Source: Adiantum capillus-veneris (lineage: Eukaryota; Streptophyta; Polypodiopsida; Polypodiales; Pteridaceae). Taken from it: a stretch of 64,000 bases of DNA. Positions 10,438-21,009 of the stretch are shown piece by piece (position 1 is the first letter of the stretch; each line of letters opens with the position of its first letter). The translations under genes and the position numbers were made by a program. The notes under the pieces are model-generated. The model saw only the letters and a list, made by a program, of their open reading frames with translations, had not been told where the DNA came from and made no database searches. Location of the stretch: positions 67,787,503-67,851,502 of the forward strand of contig CM043957.1 of NCBI GenBank assembly GCA_014529385.2. The letters are read 5' to 3'.

Positions 10438-10527
10438 TTACACTTAGTCATAGAAACAAAGGAAAATGGTCCCATTTGTTGCATTGGAGTGTACACACAT
10501 ACACACATACATACACGTAGGGGAGAC

Positions 10528-10577
<50 letters not shown>

Positions 10578-10781
10578 GTTTTTTGAGAAAGGCTTGGAGT
10601 TGCAAGAGGCATTTACACAATTTTTGACCGATTCAGAGTGAGAACGACATTGTACAGAGCAATTATCCTCTAAGCATACATGAAGAGTCACAACAGATTC
10701 CTCATCCTTCCAATCCTTTGCATGAGTCTCCAATCAGACAAATTGCGAGGAGCAGACCTTACCGATGAAGCAAGAGATGTC
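10339..10781. other. Intergenic, two GA microsatellites
   Basis: GA runs occupy about 10377-10434 and 10530-10574. The remaining sequence shows no gene or recognisable repeat. It is the left flank of the family 2 insertion. Confidence 0.7.
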
Positions 10782-10786
10782 AAAGG
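10782..10786. other. Target site duplication AAAGG (left)
   Basis: AAAGG precedes the 5' LTR and recurs at 16518-16522 after the 3' LTR. A 5-bp duplication is the normal size for Ty3/gypsy integrase and fixes the element ends. Confidence 0.9.
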
Positions 10787-12328
10787 TGTCACCAGGAGGT
10801 GTATTTTTCCTGTTGCCTTCCGTAAATAAGTATTAGATATATTTATTTTATTTTTACTTGTTTGTCCCAAAACCCTTGAAAAGGTGCAAGTGGACATTGC
10901 ATGGCCAGTGTGAAACGGCTACAGCCAAATGGGTTTCTCACATCGGGGATCTAGGTCGGTCAAACAGGGACTGCCCGAGCCAGTTAGCACTGAATTCTGG
11001 TGAGTATGGAAGCTCGTGTGCGCCAAACTGGAATTTGGGCCACTCGTCAAGTCACTGTAACTTTATAAGTTAAAAGGGGCCAGTAAATTAACCCACATTG
11101 TAGATGTTGGTCAAATGGTAGTCTTCAATGATGGTCAGGAGACCGATAGGGACGCCATGGAAGCATCTCCTAAAATTTAGGGAACTGCTATTTTTGACCG
11201 GAAAATGTGTTCGCGTCATTAGCTCTGGAATGACAAGGGGAACATTTTATTGCTCTGCTGTCAAGTCAACTGACGTACTAGTTGAGATATTTTTAGCAGG
11301 GAAAGCCCAAACTCGGAAACTGGGCGACGTGTCAGCCTGTGAGTGATTCTGCCACTCTGGGAGGCAAAAACGAGCTGCATATCAACAAAGGGGACGCCAT
11401 TTTCAGCCTCAGGTGGATTGTAGCAAGTACAGAAGCTATGGAATGCTTACCTTGCCCTCTATGCACAGTATGGTGACGGGAGTGATGCCCCGCACGCTAC
11501 ATACTGCTCTCTTTCTCCCCTACGTACAGTATGTTATGCCCCACTAGTGGGCTTCTTATTTGACCTATGTACAGTTCTGGGGGTTTATGCGCGTTTGCCA
11601 AGGCAAGAGCCTTCTAAACAGGAACCGGATTAGCTAATTGATAATCCCCCACAGGTACGCACAGTTCCATCACGAAAGATTGCGAGTTTGGAGAGTTTTC
11701 TCGCGTGAAAACTCGTCCAATTCACAGGGGAACTGTCCCATTGCGTGCGGGAGCCCTTGGGACATGCGTAGGCGTGTTCGCTCCGCTAACAACGATCCGA
11801 AACAGGGAATTACAGCCTGCTGTGTTTTTCTGCAGGTTTAGGGTTTCGCACCTAAACTGCAAGGGAACATCGGGGGAGCCTCGTGAGAGCCTTGAGATGC
11901 GTGTACAAGCTTTTGGGCTCCCGGCAGTGAAAAACAGAGAATTACAGCCCGCTGAATTTCTGTGACAGCTCACCAAAAAGCTTCCAGATATCGAGGGAAT
12001 CCGTCATAGACAGGTGTTTTTGACCTACAGGGGTTTTTGCGCCGTTATGCTGTCGAAATCCGGTCGAAAACCTGCGTTTTCAGCCCTCACCAAGTTTGGA
12101 GAGCTTTGTGAAAGCTTGTGCTAAGTGATCGGATCGTCTACCTTAATTTGAATAAAGAAATACCGAAAGGGGCACCAATCTTTGGGGCCTATAGGGTGTC
12201 GGTCTCGTGTGCGCAGTGACATTCTAGTCGCTGGACGCAACTGTGTTCTCTTCCCTTCTCAGTGCTTTGTGTAAAGTTAACAGGTAATTGAAATAGTACC
12301 GCCCTCTACATTGTACGGGCCGGTTACA
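10787..12328 (+). repeat. 5' LTR of family 2 element
   Basis: It starts TGTCACCAGGAGG and ends GGTTACA, 1542 bp. AATAAA at 12151-12156, inside AATAAAGAAATACCG, is a candidate polyadenylation signal and lies in the segment most conserved among all related LTRs in the window. Confidence 0.9.
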
Positions 12329-12344
12329 TGGTTCCATCGACGGG
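12329..12344 (+). other. Primer binding site of family 2 element
   Basis: TGGTTCCATCGACGGG follows the LTR directly and matches the minus-strand copy at 6899-6914 except for one base. The tRNA is not one I can name. Confidence 0.55.
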
Positions 12345-12382
12345 ATAGTCGCTTTTTCTTCAAAAAGTGCAGCGTGGATTGT

Positions 12383-12451
12383 TGTGGGTGAAAGCAACAC
12401 AGAGCTTGTCGATATGGCAGAGAAGAGAGACCAAGTACCTGAAGAGGGATC
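12383..12451 (+). pseudogene. Remnant of family 2 gag start
   Basis: The reading GESNTELV...EKRDQVPEEGS matches the start of gag at 6858 on the minus strand, but the initiator is GTG here and the frame is lost after about 23 codons. The sequence GGATC at 12447-12451 is shared with the intact gag copy and with the point where pol sequence resumes, so a short-homology deletion of gag, protease and most of RT ended here. Confidence 0.7.
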
Positions 12452-13587
12452 ACTTGACCGCAGTTTTCAATGAGCTACGCAAGAATAGGCTACTCATTAA
12501 TGCAAAGAAGAGTGAATTCTTTTTGCAAGAGATTCACTTCCTTGGGCACATTGTTTCAAAGGATGGGGTACGCATGGATCCCGCTAAAGTGGAAGCAATT
12601 AGGTCATGGCCAGACTTGAAGTCCGTACATGACATTCGAAGCTTTCTAGGCTTATGTTCCTATTACAGGAGGTTCATCCGAAATTTTGCTGAGATTGCTT
12701 CTCCACTCCATGCACTGCAAGGACAAGGAGTTACTTTCAAGTGGACAGCCAAGGAAATTTTAGCGTTCAAACACTTGAAAGAGAAGCTGACTTCAGATCC
12801 GGTAATTATTTTGCCAGATCTTTCTAAACCTTTTGTGGTTCAATGTGATGCGTGTGGCCATAGTCTTGGTGCAGTTCTAATGCAGAATGGCCGAGTAGTC
12901 GCATATGAGAGCCTTTTGAAGACTGAAAGGAACTTGCAAGTCTATGAGAAAGAATTGCTGGCAGTAATTCATGCTCTCACTAGTTGGAAACACTATTTGC
13001 TAGGGGCTGATTTTGTTGTCCAAACGGATCATCAAACCTTGCGATATTTTCTTACACAGACGAAGTTGTCTGAGAAGCACATGCGATGGGCAAACATCTT
13101 GTCAATGTTCCATTTTCAGATTGTGCATGTGCAAGGGAAAAAGAACGTGGTGGCTGATGCGTTGTCACGAAAGCCCCAAATTTCAGCAGTGTCAATTCCG
13201 TACCATTGTGAACTAGACGAAATGAAGACACAATATGCTGAAGATTCAGATTTTGCAAGGATCTATGACCAGCTTGTTGATGGGCAACATCATGAGCACT
13301 ATATGCTTAAGAATGACTTTCTCATGATGCATGGAAAGTTATGCGTTACTAAACAGTTACGGCCAAAGATTTTGATGGAAAATCATGCTCCACCTTATGC
13401 TGGGCATCGTGGAATTGATGCGACAGTGAAAGGGGTTGAGGCATTCTTCTATTGGCCAGCTTTGCGTCAAGATGTTGACACATTTGTAAGATCATGCTTA
13501 GTATGCCAAAAAGTCAAATTTGACAGACAAAAGCAACCGGGATTGTTGCACCCATTGCCGATCCCTGATAGGCCATGGGAAATATAG
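12452..13587 (+). pseudogene. Family 2 pol: RT end, RNase H, integrase zinc domain
   Basis: The frame resumes downstream of the RT YxDD motif, at HLTAVFNELRKN and FLGHIVSKDGVRMDP, then carries the RT connection (SFLGLCSYYRRF), RNase H (QCDACGHSLGAVL, YEKELLAVIHAL, QTDHQTLRYFL, VADALSR) and the integrase zinc domain (H in ENHAP, GHRGIDATVKG, then CLVCQKVK). Upstream codons in this frame are noise from the out-of-frame deletion junction. The frame ends at a TAG at 13585 right after LLHPLPIPDRPWE. Integrase continues at once in the next frame, so a small indel near 13575 separates the zinc domain from the catalytic core. Confidence 0.88.
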
Positions 13588-14666
13588 CAATGGACTTTAT
13601 CTTTGATCTTCCAAGGACGCAAACAGGAAATGATGGGATTTGGACTATCATTTGTAGGTTCAGTAAGCAGGCCCATTTCATTCCTGTTAGGAAGAAGATA
13701 AAGCCAGAACACATGGTCAAGATATTCATGAGCAATATCTTTAAATATCATGGGATGCCTCAGTCAATTGTCAGTGACAGGGATCCACGTATGACGAGTC
13801 TTTTCTGGAAGGCATTGTTTGAGAACATGGGCACTACACTAAAGTTCTCTTCTTCGTTTCATCCGCAAACTGATGGACAGTTAGAAGAGGCAAATTCTAC
13901 TGTCTTGGACCTGCTCAAATGTTATGTCTCAGAGCACAAGGCAACTTGGGAACACCATCTCCCATTGGTTGAATATGCTTACAATAACACTGTGCATACA
14001 TCAACAGGTAAGGCACCATTTGAGATAGTGGAAGGAGGGAAGAAAGTCCCGCCCATTTTGCAGACTAAGCACAAGATTTTTGAGGCAGACAAGTATGTGC
14101 AAGATATGGATGAAACATACAGGAAGATAAAGATTGCTCTTGAGAAGACTCAGGCTAAGCAAAAGAAAGCTGCTGATCGTCACCGTCGTGAACTTGTATT
14201 TTCACTTGGTGATTGGGTACTTTTGCGCTTTGAAAAGGCCAGGTTAAGGAAAAGGAAAGGCAAGGAACGCTTGTTTCCTAAGCTCAGTATGCGATATTAT
14301 GGTCCTTTTCAGATTTCAGAAAAGATCAGCGATGTAGCTTATAGGTTAAAGCTACCAGAAGGCTGGAAAATACATAATGCTTTTCATGTCAGCCTTCTAA
14401 GGCCCTTTGTTGGTGATGTGCCAGAGAATATGCTTGATGAGGAACAACCCGAAGTGGAAGAATTGGATGAAATCCTTGTTCCTGAACAGATATTGACACA
14501 TAAAGAAAGAAAGGTTAGAGGAAAGGTTGCAAGGCGCTATTTGGTGAAGTTCAAGAACTATCCATCATTAGATGCCAAATGGATGGAAGAGTCTGAATTG
14601 CTTGATTCACCTCAGCTATTGCAATTGTATCTTGAAGCCTTTCAAATGGAACCCACAGTGACTTGA
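13575..14666 (+). pseudogene. Family 2 integrase core and chromodomain
   Basis: This 363-codon open frame holds the whole integrase catalytic core and C-terminal domain without a stop. Catalytic residues are the Asp of AMDFIFDLP, the Asp of SIVSDRDPRM and the Glu of TDGQLEEANS. The GPFQISEKISDVAYRL and [13 protein letters not shown] segments are the usual Ty3 C-terminal DNA-binding part. About residues 305-355 (PEQILTHKERK to LLQLYLEAF) form a chromodomain-like end. It joins cDNA ends to target DNA in this family. The frame has an ATG near its start, but in an intact element it would be part of a Pol polyprotein, so I treat it as the downstream half of a frameshifted gene. Confidence 0.88.
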
Positions 14667-14960
14667 TGCAGCCTTTTTGGAGCAAGGCAAGAGCATGGTT
14701 CATGATGCTCAAGAGAGTAGTTAAGCAATTGTATCTACTCTTTCCATACAGAATTTAGCTAGAGAAGTTTGTGCTCAAGAGTACACTAGAAGACTTCTAT
14801 GCTTGATATATGTGTCGTAGCCAGGTTGGTGGGATTGTTTAATCGTCCAACGCTACATTTCCGGAAGCATGTATATCTTGGATTCCCATCATAGAATATA
14901 TGTGATATCAGGAGATATCTGCATGTATTATTGGCATGCAAGCGAGGTCGCTTGCAATAT

Positions 14961-14975
14961 TTCAAGGGTGGGGTG
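14961..14975 (+). other. Polypurine tract of family 2 element
   Basis: The purine-rich AAGGGTGGGGTG stretch ends where the 3' LTR starts (TGTCACTAGG). Two T residues interrupt it, which is common. The 300 bp between the end of pol and this tract hold no gene. Confidence 0.7.
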
Positions 14976-16517
14976 TGTCACTAGGAGGTGTATTTTTCCT
15001 GTTGCCTTCCGTAAATAAGTATTAGATATATTTATTTTATTTTTACTTGTTTGTCCCAAAACCCTTGAAAAGGTGCAAGTGGACATTGCATGGCCAGTGT
15101 GAAACGGCTACAGCCAAATGGGTTTCTCACATCGGGGATCTAGGTCGGTCAAACAGGGACTGCCCGGGCCAGTTAGCACTGAATTTTGATGAGTATGGAA
15201 GCTCGTGTGCGCCAAACTGGAATTTGGGCCACTCGTCAAGTCACTGTAACTTTATAAGTTGAAAGGGGCCATTAAATTAACCCACATTGTAGATGTTGGT
15301 CAAATGGTAGTCTTCAATGATGGTCAGAAGACCGATAGGGACGCCATGGAAGCATCTCCTAAAATTTAGGGAACTGCTATTTTTGACCGGAAAATGTGTT
15401 CGCGTCATTAGCTCTGGAATGACAAGGGGAACATTTTATTGCTCTGCTCTCAAGTCAACTAACGCACCAGTTGAGATATTTTTAGCAGGGAAAGCCCAAA
15501 CTCGGAAACTGGGCGACGTGTCAGCCTGTGAGTGATTCTGCCACTCTGGGAGGCAAAAACGAGCTGCATATCAACAAAGGGGACGCCATTTTCAGCCTCA
15601 AGTGGATTGTAGCAGGTACAGAAGCTATGGAATGCTTACCTTGCCCTCTATGCACAGTATGGTGACGGGAGTGATGCCCCGCACGCTACATACTGCTCTC
15701 TTTCTCCCCTACGTACAGTATGTTATGCCCCACTAGTGGGCTTCTCATTTGACTTATGTACAGTTCTGGGGGTTTATGTGTGTTTGCCAAGGCAAGAGCC
15801 TTCTGAACAGGAACCGGATTAGCTAATTGCTAATACCCCACAGGTACGCACAGTTCCATCACGAAAGATTGCGAGTTTGGAGAGTTTTCTCGCGTGAAAA
15901 CTCGTTCAATTCACAGGGGAACTGTCCCATTGCGTGCGGGAGCCCTTGGGACACGCGTAGGCGTGTTCGCTCCGCTAACAACGATCCGAAACAGGGAATT
16001 ACAGCCTGCTGTGTTTTTCTGCAGGTTTAGGGTTTCGCACCTAAACTGCAAGGGAACATCGGGGGAGCCTCGTGAGAGCCTTGAGATGCGTGTACAGGCT
16101 TTTGGGCTCCCGGCAGTGAAAAACGGAGAATTACAGCCCACTGAATTTCTGTGACAGCTCACCAGAAAGCTTCCAGATATTGAGGGAATCCGTCCTAGAC
16201 ATGTGTTTTTGACCTACAGGGGTTTTTGCGCCGTTATGCTGTGGAAATCCGGTCGAAAACCTGCGTTTTCAGCCCTCGCCAGGTTTGGACAGCTTTGTGA
16301 AAGCTTGTGCTAAGTGGTCGGATCGTCTACCTTAATTTGAATAAAGAAATACCGAAAGGGACGCCAGTCTTTGGGGCCTACAGGGTGTCGGTCTCGTGTG
16401 CGCAGTGACATTCTAGTCGCTGGACGCAACTGTGTTCTCTTCCCTTCTCAGTGCTCTGTGTAAAGTTAACAGGTAATTGAAATAGTACCGCCCTCTACGT
16501 TGTACGGGCCGGTTATA
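14976..16517 (+). repeat. 3' LTR of family 2 element
   Basis: It is 1542 bp, exactly the length of the 5' LTR, starts TGTCACTAGG and ends GGTTATA. The offset of 4189 bp between the copies holds at every position. The AATAAA signal is at 16340-16345. The terminal dinucleotide is TA where the 5' LTR has CA, so the canonical TG...CA end has mutated here and in the family copy at 6915. Confidence 0.9.
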
Positions 16518-16522
16518 AAAGG
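16518..16522. other. Target site duplication AAAGG (right)
   Basis: This repeats the left duplication at 10782-10786 directly after the 3' LTR. Confidence 0.9.
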
Positions 16523-16697
16523 CCCGAGAATTGTACTTGTGCAGAGGATGAAGGTGCAGATCTCTAGGCTAATATCTTCCATCTGTACAGTATGCTATGT
16601 ATCATGGGTTCTTATAGATGGAGTTGAGATGCATGAATGCAATTCTTGACAATCTATGTTGTTGACCTGAGATACAAGCTCATTGTCGTCAAATGCA

Positions 16698-17598
16698 AGC
16701 TCCATATCGGCCATTTCATTGGCGGTTGCGGATGCTTGCGCGCACACCTCGATTGGAAGTGTGTTATCATGATCTACATGGTAAGCTTACATGAGCATTT
16801 GCGTCAAGATCACATTGACAGAAAAGAGCCTTCTATGCCAAATTTCATAATGCATAGATTCCTTCCTGCTGGCCAAGAAATTGTAGTTATGGAGCAAGAA
16901 AGCTCATAGCTTTAATTGCAAGCAAAAATGGGGCAGCTGCTATGTCTCCATTGCCATCAAGGTCTCAAAGACCGTTCGTCACACCTCGAAAGGTTCCACA
17001 ACTACATGCCTAATGCATGCAAAACAACAAGAAGATGCCATGTCCTTGAAATCTTGTGGATTCTTTTGCCTGGGACTGAAGAGTGCACTCTTCTAGGCCC
17101 ATCGCTCTGCAATAACTGCAACAAGGAAGACAAGTTGGGAGGAGGAAAGCTCCATATCGGCCATTTCTTTGGCGGTTGCGGATGCTTGTACGCACACCTC
17201 GACTGGAAGTGTGTTATTATGCTCTGCATGGTAAGCTTACATGAGCATTTGCGTCAAGATCACATTGACAAAGAAGAGCCTTCTATGCCAAATTTCATAA
17301 TGCATAGATTCCTTCCTACTGCCCAAGAAATTGCAGCTATGGAGCAAGAAATCTTCATAGCTTAATTTCAAGCAGATTTCAGGCAGCTACTATGTCTCCA
17401 TCACCATCAAAGCCTCAAAGACTATCCATCACACGTCGCATCAAAACAAGAGCTCTCTCATCCTCGAAAGGTTTCACAACTACATGCCCAATGCATGCAA
17501 AAGCAGCAAGAAGATTCCATGTCCTTGAAATCTTGTATATTCTTTCACCTAGGACTCAAGAGTGCACTCTTCTAAGCCCATCACTCTGCAGTAACTGG
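16698..17598. repeat. 450-bp tandem duplication of coding-like DNA
   Basis: Copy 1 (16698-17147) and copy 2 (17148-17598) are arranged head to tail with a period of 450 bp, a multiple of three. Both keep matching frames on the plus strand, for example KLHIGHF.GGCGCL, SLHEHLRQDHID.EEPSMPNFIMHRFLP, and a second block around CHVLEIL.ILLPGTEECTLL. Substitutions between copies often keep the amino acid, which hints at former coding. Each frame is soon broken by stops. I do not recognise the protein. It may be an exon captured from a host gene or a fragment of an unknown element. Confidence 0.75.
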
Positions 17599-19129
17599 GT
17601 GTCACATCTAGTTGGCCATGCCAAAATAAAGGTGGCATTGTCATTGCATGACATACAAGTAGAGATATAATATGCCCTGTTTTTGCCTAAACAACGTGGT
17701 CTTCTTTCTGGCAAGGAGCGACAAAGGCTATGGAAGTTGGGAGTCACTCTTACTCACCCTCTCGAGCAAGTGTTAAGTTTCACGAAACTCGTCGGAGACA
17801 TAGCAGTTCGAATCCAAACCTCTCTACAACCAATTGGGGAAGTTGGATGCAGCAGGTAATTTAGACCAACAAATGGAATTAGTAGGCGATGCTAAGCTAC
17901 ATCTTGTTGGCATGGCGTCGAAAAGACAATTAGAAGACATTATGAAGGAAGATTCTTCTGAGTTATTTCCTGATGGAAATATAGCGCCATAAATCAAGAA
18001 GGAACTCTCAAAGTAGGCATGGGGGCCACACAACTTAACAAGTTCAGTTTCTAATGATCATGCTCAAAACCTTTACACACATGTTCTTGTGAATGCAGAC
18101 ATAACTGAAAGCCCTAACCGAGTCCACCGAGATGCAATGGAAGCAATAAGCTACCCTGAACAAGATCAGGCTTGGCAAGATGGGGATGTGGAACAAGACC
18201 AAGCTTGGCAAGAGAGCCATAGTAACAAGGATGGCGAATCTCCCTTTTTTGATTCTCTGCAAAATCATCTGCATCCATCTACACATTTGGGTCGCATGCA
18301 AGTGCGCGTGCACACACACACACGTAGTGATTTGCATACCTTGCACTTCTGCTCTGCAGAGATCTCCTCGCGCGCTCTCGTCTCGTCTCTGCAATCCTCG
18401 CGCTGGCAAAGCCCCAAGTGCTATTTCTTTTACAAAGCATTGCTATTTTTATTTGTGTAAAAAGCCTAAAAGAAAGCCTAAAAATTGTGTACAGCATTTG
18501 ATAGGCACCACGCCTATATCAGTAGGGCACCCACATGCTGGAGTCTCGGCACTGCCTGCAGCCAACAATAAAATAGAACCTGCAAAGCAAAAGTAATACC
18601 AATAGTTTCCAAAATAGTAGGAGAAGTAAACCATTGCAAAGCCAAGCACTTCTCCAACCTCTCTTTCTCTCTTTTGAAAACAACACGCAAGCCGCTATAC
18701 CAAGTCTATGTGAGGAAAGAGTAAAATCCCTCACCTTTTTTATAGAGGAAGAGGAAGAGGTAGAGGTAGGGGGTTCATTATTGCTTGACAGGTATGGCCA
18801 CTCCTGGCGTGCAAACTTCGGTGAAAAATCCTATCGGAATAATATCGTACAATAGTCCATTCTCGGAAGGAAGCATGTTGGCAAGGAGAGGAGTATTGAA
18901 AGCTGGCATTGGGTAGGATACAATCAAAGTGACACATTTAAGCAAGCATGATTAAGGCTGGAAGGGAAAGCATGTTAAAGGACGGTCATCTCTTAGTTAA
19001 AACCTGGTAGATAAGAGGTGAGTCACCCGAGGTGGGGTCAGTTCAAGGTAACCGATTCCAAATAAAGGCTACGCCCAGTTAAAGGGAATCATTCCAAATT
19101 CTCTTAGAGTAAGGAGATGGGGTTTATAA
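17599..19129. other. No assignable gene
   Basis: A short coding-like stretch at about 17828-17991 (LDAAGNLDQQMELVGDAKLH on the plus strand) ends in a stop and matches no family I know. From 18089 to 18600 several frames overlap without any recognisable domain. Around 18740-18780 lies a GAGGAAGAGG-rich run. I see no LTR, terminal repeat or RNA gene. Confidence 0.4.
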
Positions 19130-19593
19130 AAAGGAACGATCTCACCAGGTATGCAACCTACTATAAGTAATACTGTTGTGGTTTTGGGTGCAATATTTTG
19201 TAATTTCTTACAGAGCTTTGGTTGGTCTCTCACAGAGTTTTCTAGACGTTTGCTTTTGTCTAGCGAGGTTTTGTTGCCTTATGTTCGACACTCTGTGTGT
19301 GTTTAAGCGTCGAAAAGCAATGGAACATGCCTCATAGACCGCTGCAAAGATCAAGGCTTGCTTGTATGAGCACTTTGAGGAGGCTCGACAAGCCTGGAAT
19401 GGTCAGGAACTTGCTCTTGAAGTGCGCAGTCTCGTGTAGGACCTCATGGACCCAGTAGCACAGTATTCTATCGAAAGGGCGGTGCTAATGCGTGTGCTAG
19501 TCTCCACCCAACCGTGTTATCTTATAGCCTCCCCCTAGCGTACACACTGTCCGGCCGTGTCGATGGCTTGCTCGTAGGACCCATGTCCTTACA
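19130..19593 (-). repeat. Candidate LTR of a third Ty3 element, minus strand
   Basis: On the minus strand TGTAAGGACATGGG starts directly after the G-rich tract that follows pol, the position expected of a 3' LTR. The outer limit near 19130 is a guess because no second copy is present in the window. Confidence 0.4.
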
Positions 19594-19596
19594 TTA

Positions 19597-19616
19597 CCCC
19601 CCCCCCCCCCCCCCCC
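19597..19616 (-). other. Polypurine tract, 20-G homopolymer
   Basis: On the minus strand AAA followed by 20 G lies between the end of pol and the presumed LTR. Its place suits a polypurine tract that has expanded into a pure G run; length in the assembly may be inexact. Confidence 0.6.
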
Positions 19617-19620
19617 TTTG

Positions 19621-20463
19621 AGAATCATTTCGGTCCTCAAAAACGAACGTAGGAAAACGTTTCTTAAGTGCGGAGACATTCTTCCATTTAGAACCTTCTT
19701 CAGGTCTATCTAGCCATTTTACCAACACCTATCGTCTGACATGATGTCTGGTGCGAAGCTCATGAGAATCCAAAATCTTTTCGGGCTCATGAGGGATGCT
19801 TGGCGGTTCGATAAGGTCAACTAACACGCCTGTGTCAATGACATTATCATTCTGTCTTAGCTGTTTTCGTAAACGGCTAACATGAAAAACAGGATGAACT
19901 CGTGAGTGCTCTGGAAGAGCTAACTTATAGGCCACTTGACCTATACATTTGAGAATGGTAAACGGTCCACAATAGCGTAGTGAAAGTTTAGCAATTTTTC
20001 CCGTCTTCATACTTTCTGAATGCTCTGGAACTTTGAGAAAAACCTTGTCTCCTTCTTCGAAAGTAGCAAGACGACGATGCTCATCTGCGTACTTCTTATA
20101 TCGATCTTGAGCTTGCTTAACATTTTGTCGAGCAACTCGAAGCATGTCAAAATGGTCTTGGAGAAAATCCTTTGCTTGTTGTATCTTCTCCTTAACCAAC
20201 CCCACCGTAACGGGTGATCTAGGTTGAAATCCATATAAAAGCATAAATGGACTAAACCCTGTAGTCACATGCTTTGAACTATTATAAGAAAATTCCAATA
20301 TAGGTAAGTAGTCTTCCCAATTGGTTTGCTTCTTGCTAACGTACGCCTGTAGCATATCCTCTAGCACTTGATTAACTCTTTCAGTTTGACCATCCGTTTC
20401 TTGATGCTCATGAAAGCAGTCTTGAATGAATACGCAAGAAGGGGTTGCAAAGCCCGATGCCAC
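19621..20463 (-). pseudogene. Ty3 integrase C-terminal half with chromodomain
   Basis: On the minus strand the frame begins inside the integrase core at the segment around the catalytic Glu (ETDGQTERVNQVLEDML), then shows LPILEFSYNSSKH, GFSPFMLLYG, the GPFTILKCIGQVAYKL C-terminal domain and VHPVFHVSRLRK. A chromodomain follows (PEKILDSHELRTRHHVRR, then a TAG at about 19727, then VLVKWLDRPEEGSKW), ending with FVFEDRNDSQ against the G tract. The first part of the core is missing at 20463, and the residues before the Glu are altered (FHEHQETDG for the usual FHPQTDG). It is a truncated relic of a lineage distinct from families 1 and 2. Confidence 0.85.
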
Positions 20464-21009
20464 ACAGAGGAGTGAGCACTTGATCGGATGACAGAGGGGG
20501 CTCTTTGCCCGCCCATGCAGTCGACAAAGTGTAATGCCATCTCACTTGCCTCTAGCGCCTACATGATGCATGTGGAGATGACGATGATGCTACAGAAATT
20601 CCCGTGTAAGAGAAGATTCTATTGTTGTGGACATGCAAGACTCCAGGAAAAGCTACCTGTTACCTTGCTGCGGCTTATCTAAAATGCCTGCTATGGCCTC
20701 CCAGTTTCATTACAAGAGGATCCGCCTCTCTTCCTCATTGAAGTAGCACAATTAGCTTTGCACGCAGCAGCATGGCGATACTTATAATGGACCTTTCCCT
20801 CTCTCAATCAGTCGACACATCATCCATAACAAGCGAGTGTGCCCACCTAAACCAAAGTCAAAATCTTTCTCCCCACCTTGTAAGTTGAAGCCGCCAATCA
20901 GCTCACTACCATCAACATCGCATCCCACTCTTTCTCTCTTTCTGTCTTACCTTGTACGACTGCTTACAGTGGTGGGCAGTGAGGATGATGCTAATGGTTT
21001 ACTCCGACA
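20464..21009. other. No assignable gene
   Basis: The sequence downstream of the truncated integrase is single-copy in the window, has no long frame and contains no recognisable repeat. Confidence 0.5.

Larger units (their letters stand above)
10787..16517 (+). mobile_element. Ty3/gypsy family 2, internally deleted element
   Basis: This is a 5731-bp insertion bounded by 5-bp duplications, with two 1542-bp LTRs and an internal region of 2647 bp. The order is 5' LTR, primer site, remnant of gag start, RNase H, integrase, chromodomain, polypurine tract, 3' LTR. Most of gag, all of protease and the RT catalytic core are missing. The LTRs align along their whole length without an indel; by hand I count about 41 substitutions (2.7%), roughly 33 of them transitions. 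The insertion is therefore moderately old. With Gag and RT absent it could only have moved with proteins supplied by other copies, unless the deletion happened after insertion. Confidence 0.9.

Noticed and set aside
9718-10733. Long frames over CT/GT/GA runs on both strands (also 43400-43715 and 49695-50182)
   Set aside because: They consist of Leu-Ser, Arg-Glu or Cys-Val repeats from microsatellites and lack any domain. They are not genes.
12367-12447. ATG-initiated N-terminus for the family 2 pol frame
   Set aside because: These codons are out of frame with the gag remnant and arise from the deletion junction. They do not resemble any Ty3 protein.
18089-18596. Overlapping frames of 120-138 codons
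   Set aside because: Three frames overlap on both strands, none has a known motif, and codon pattern gives no preference.
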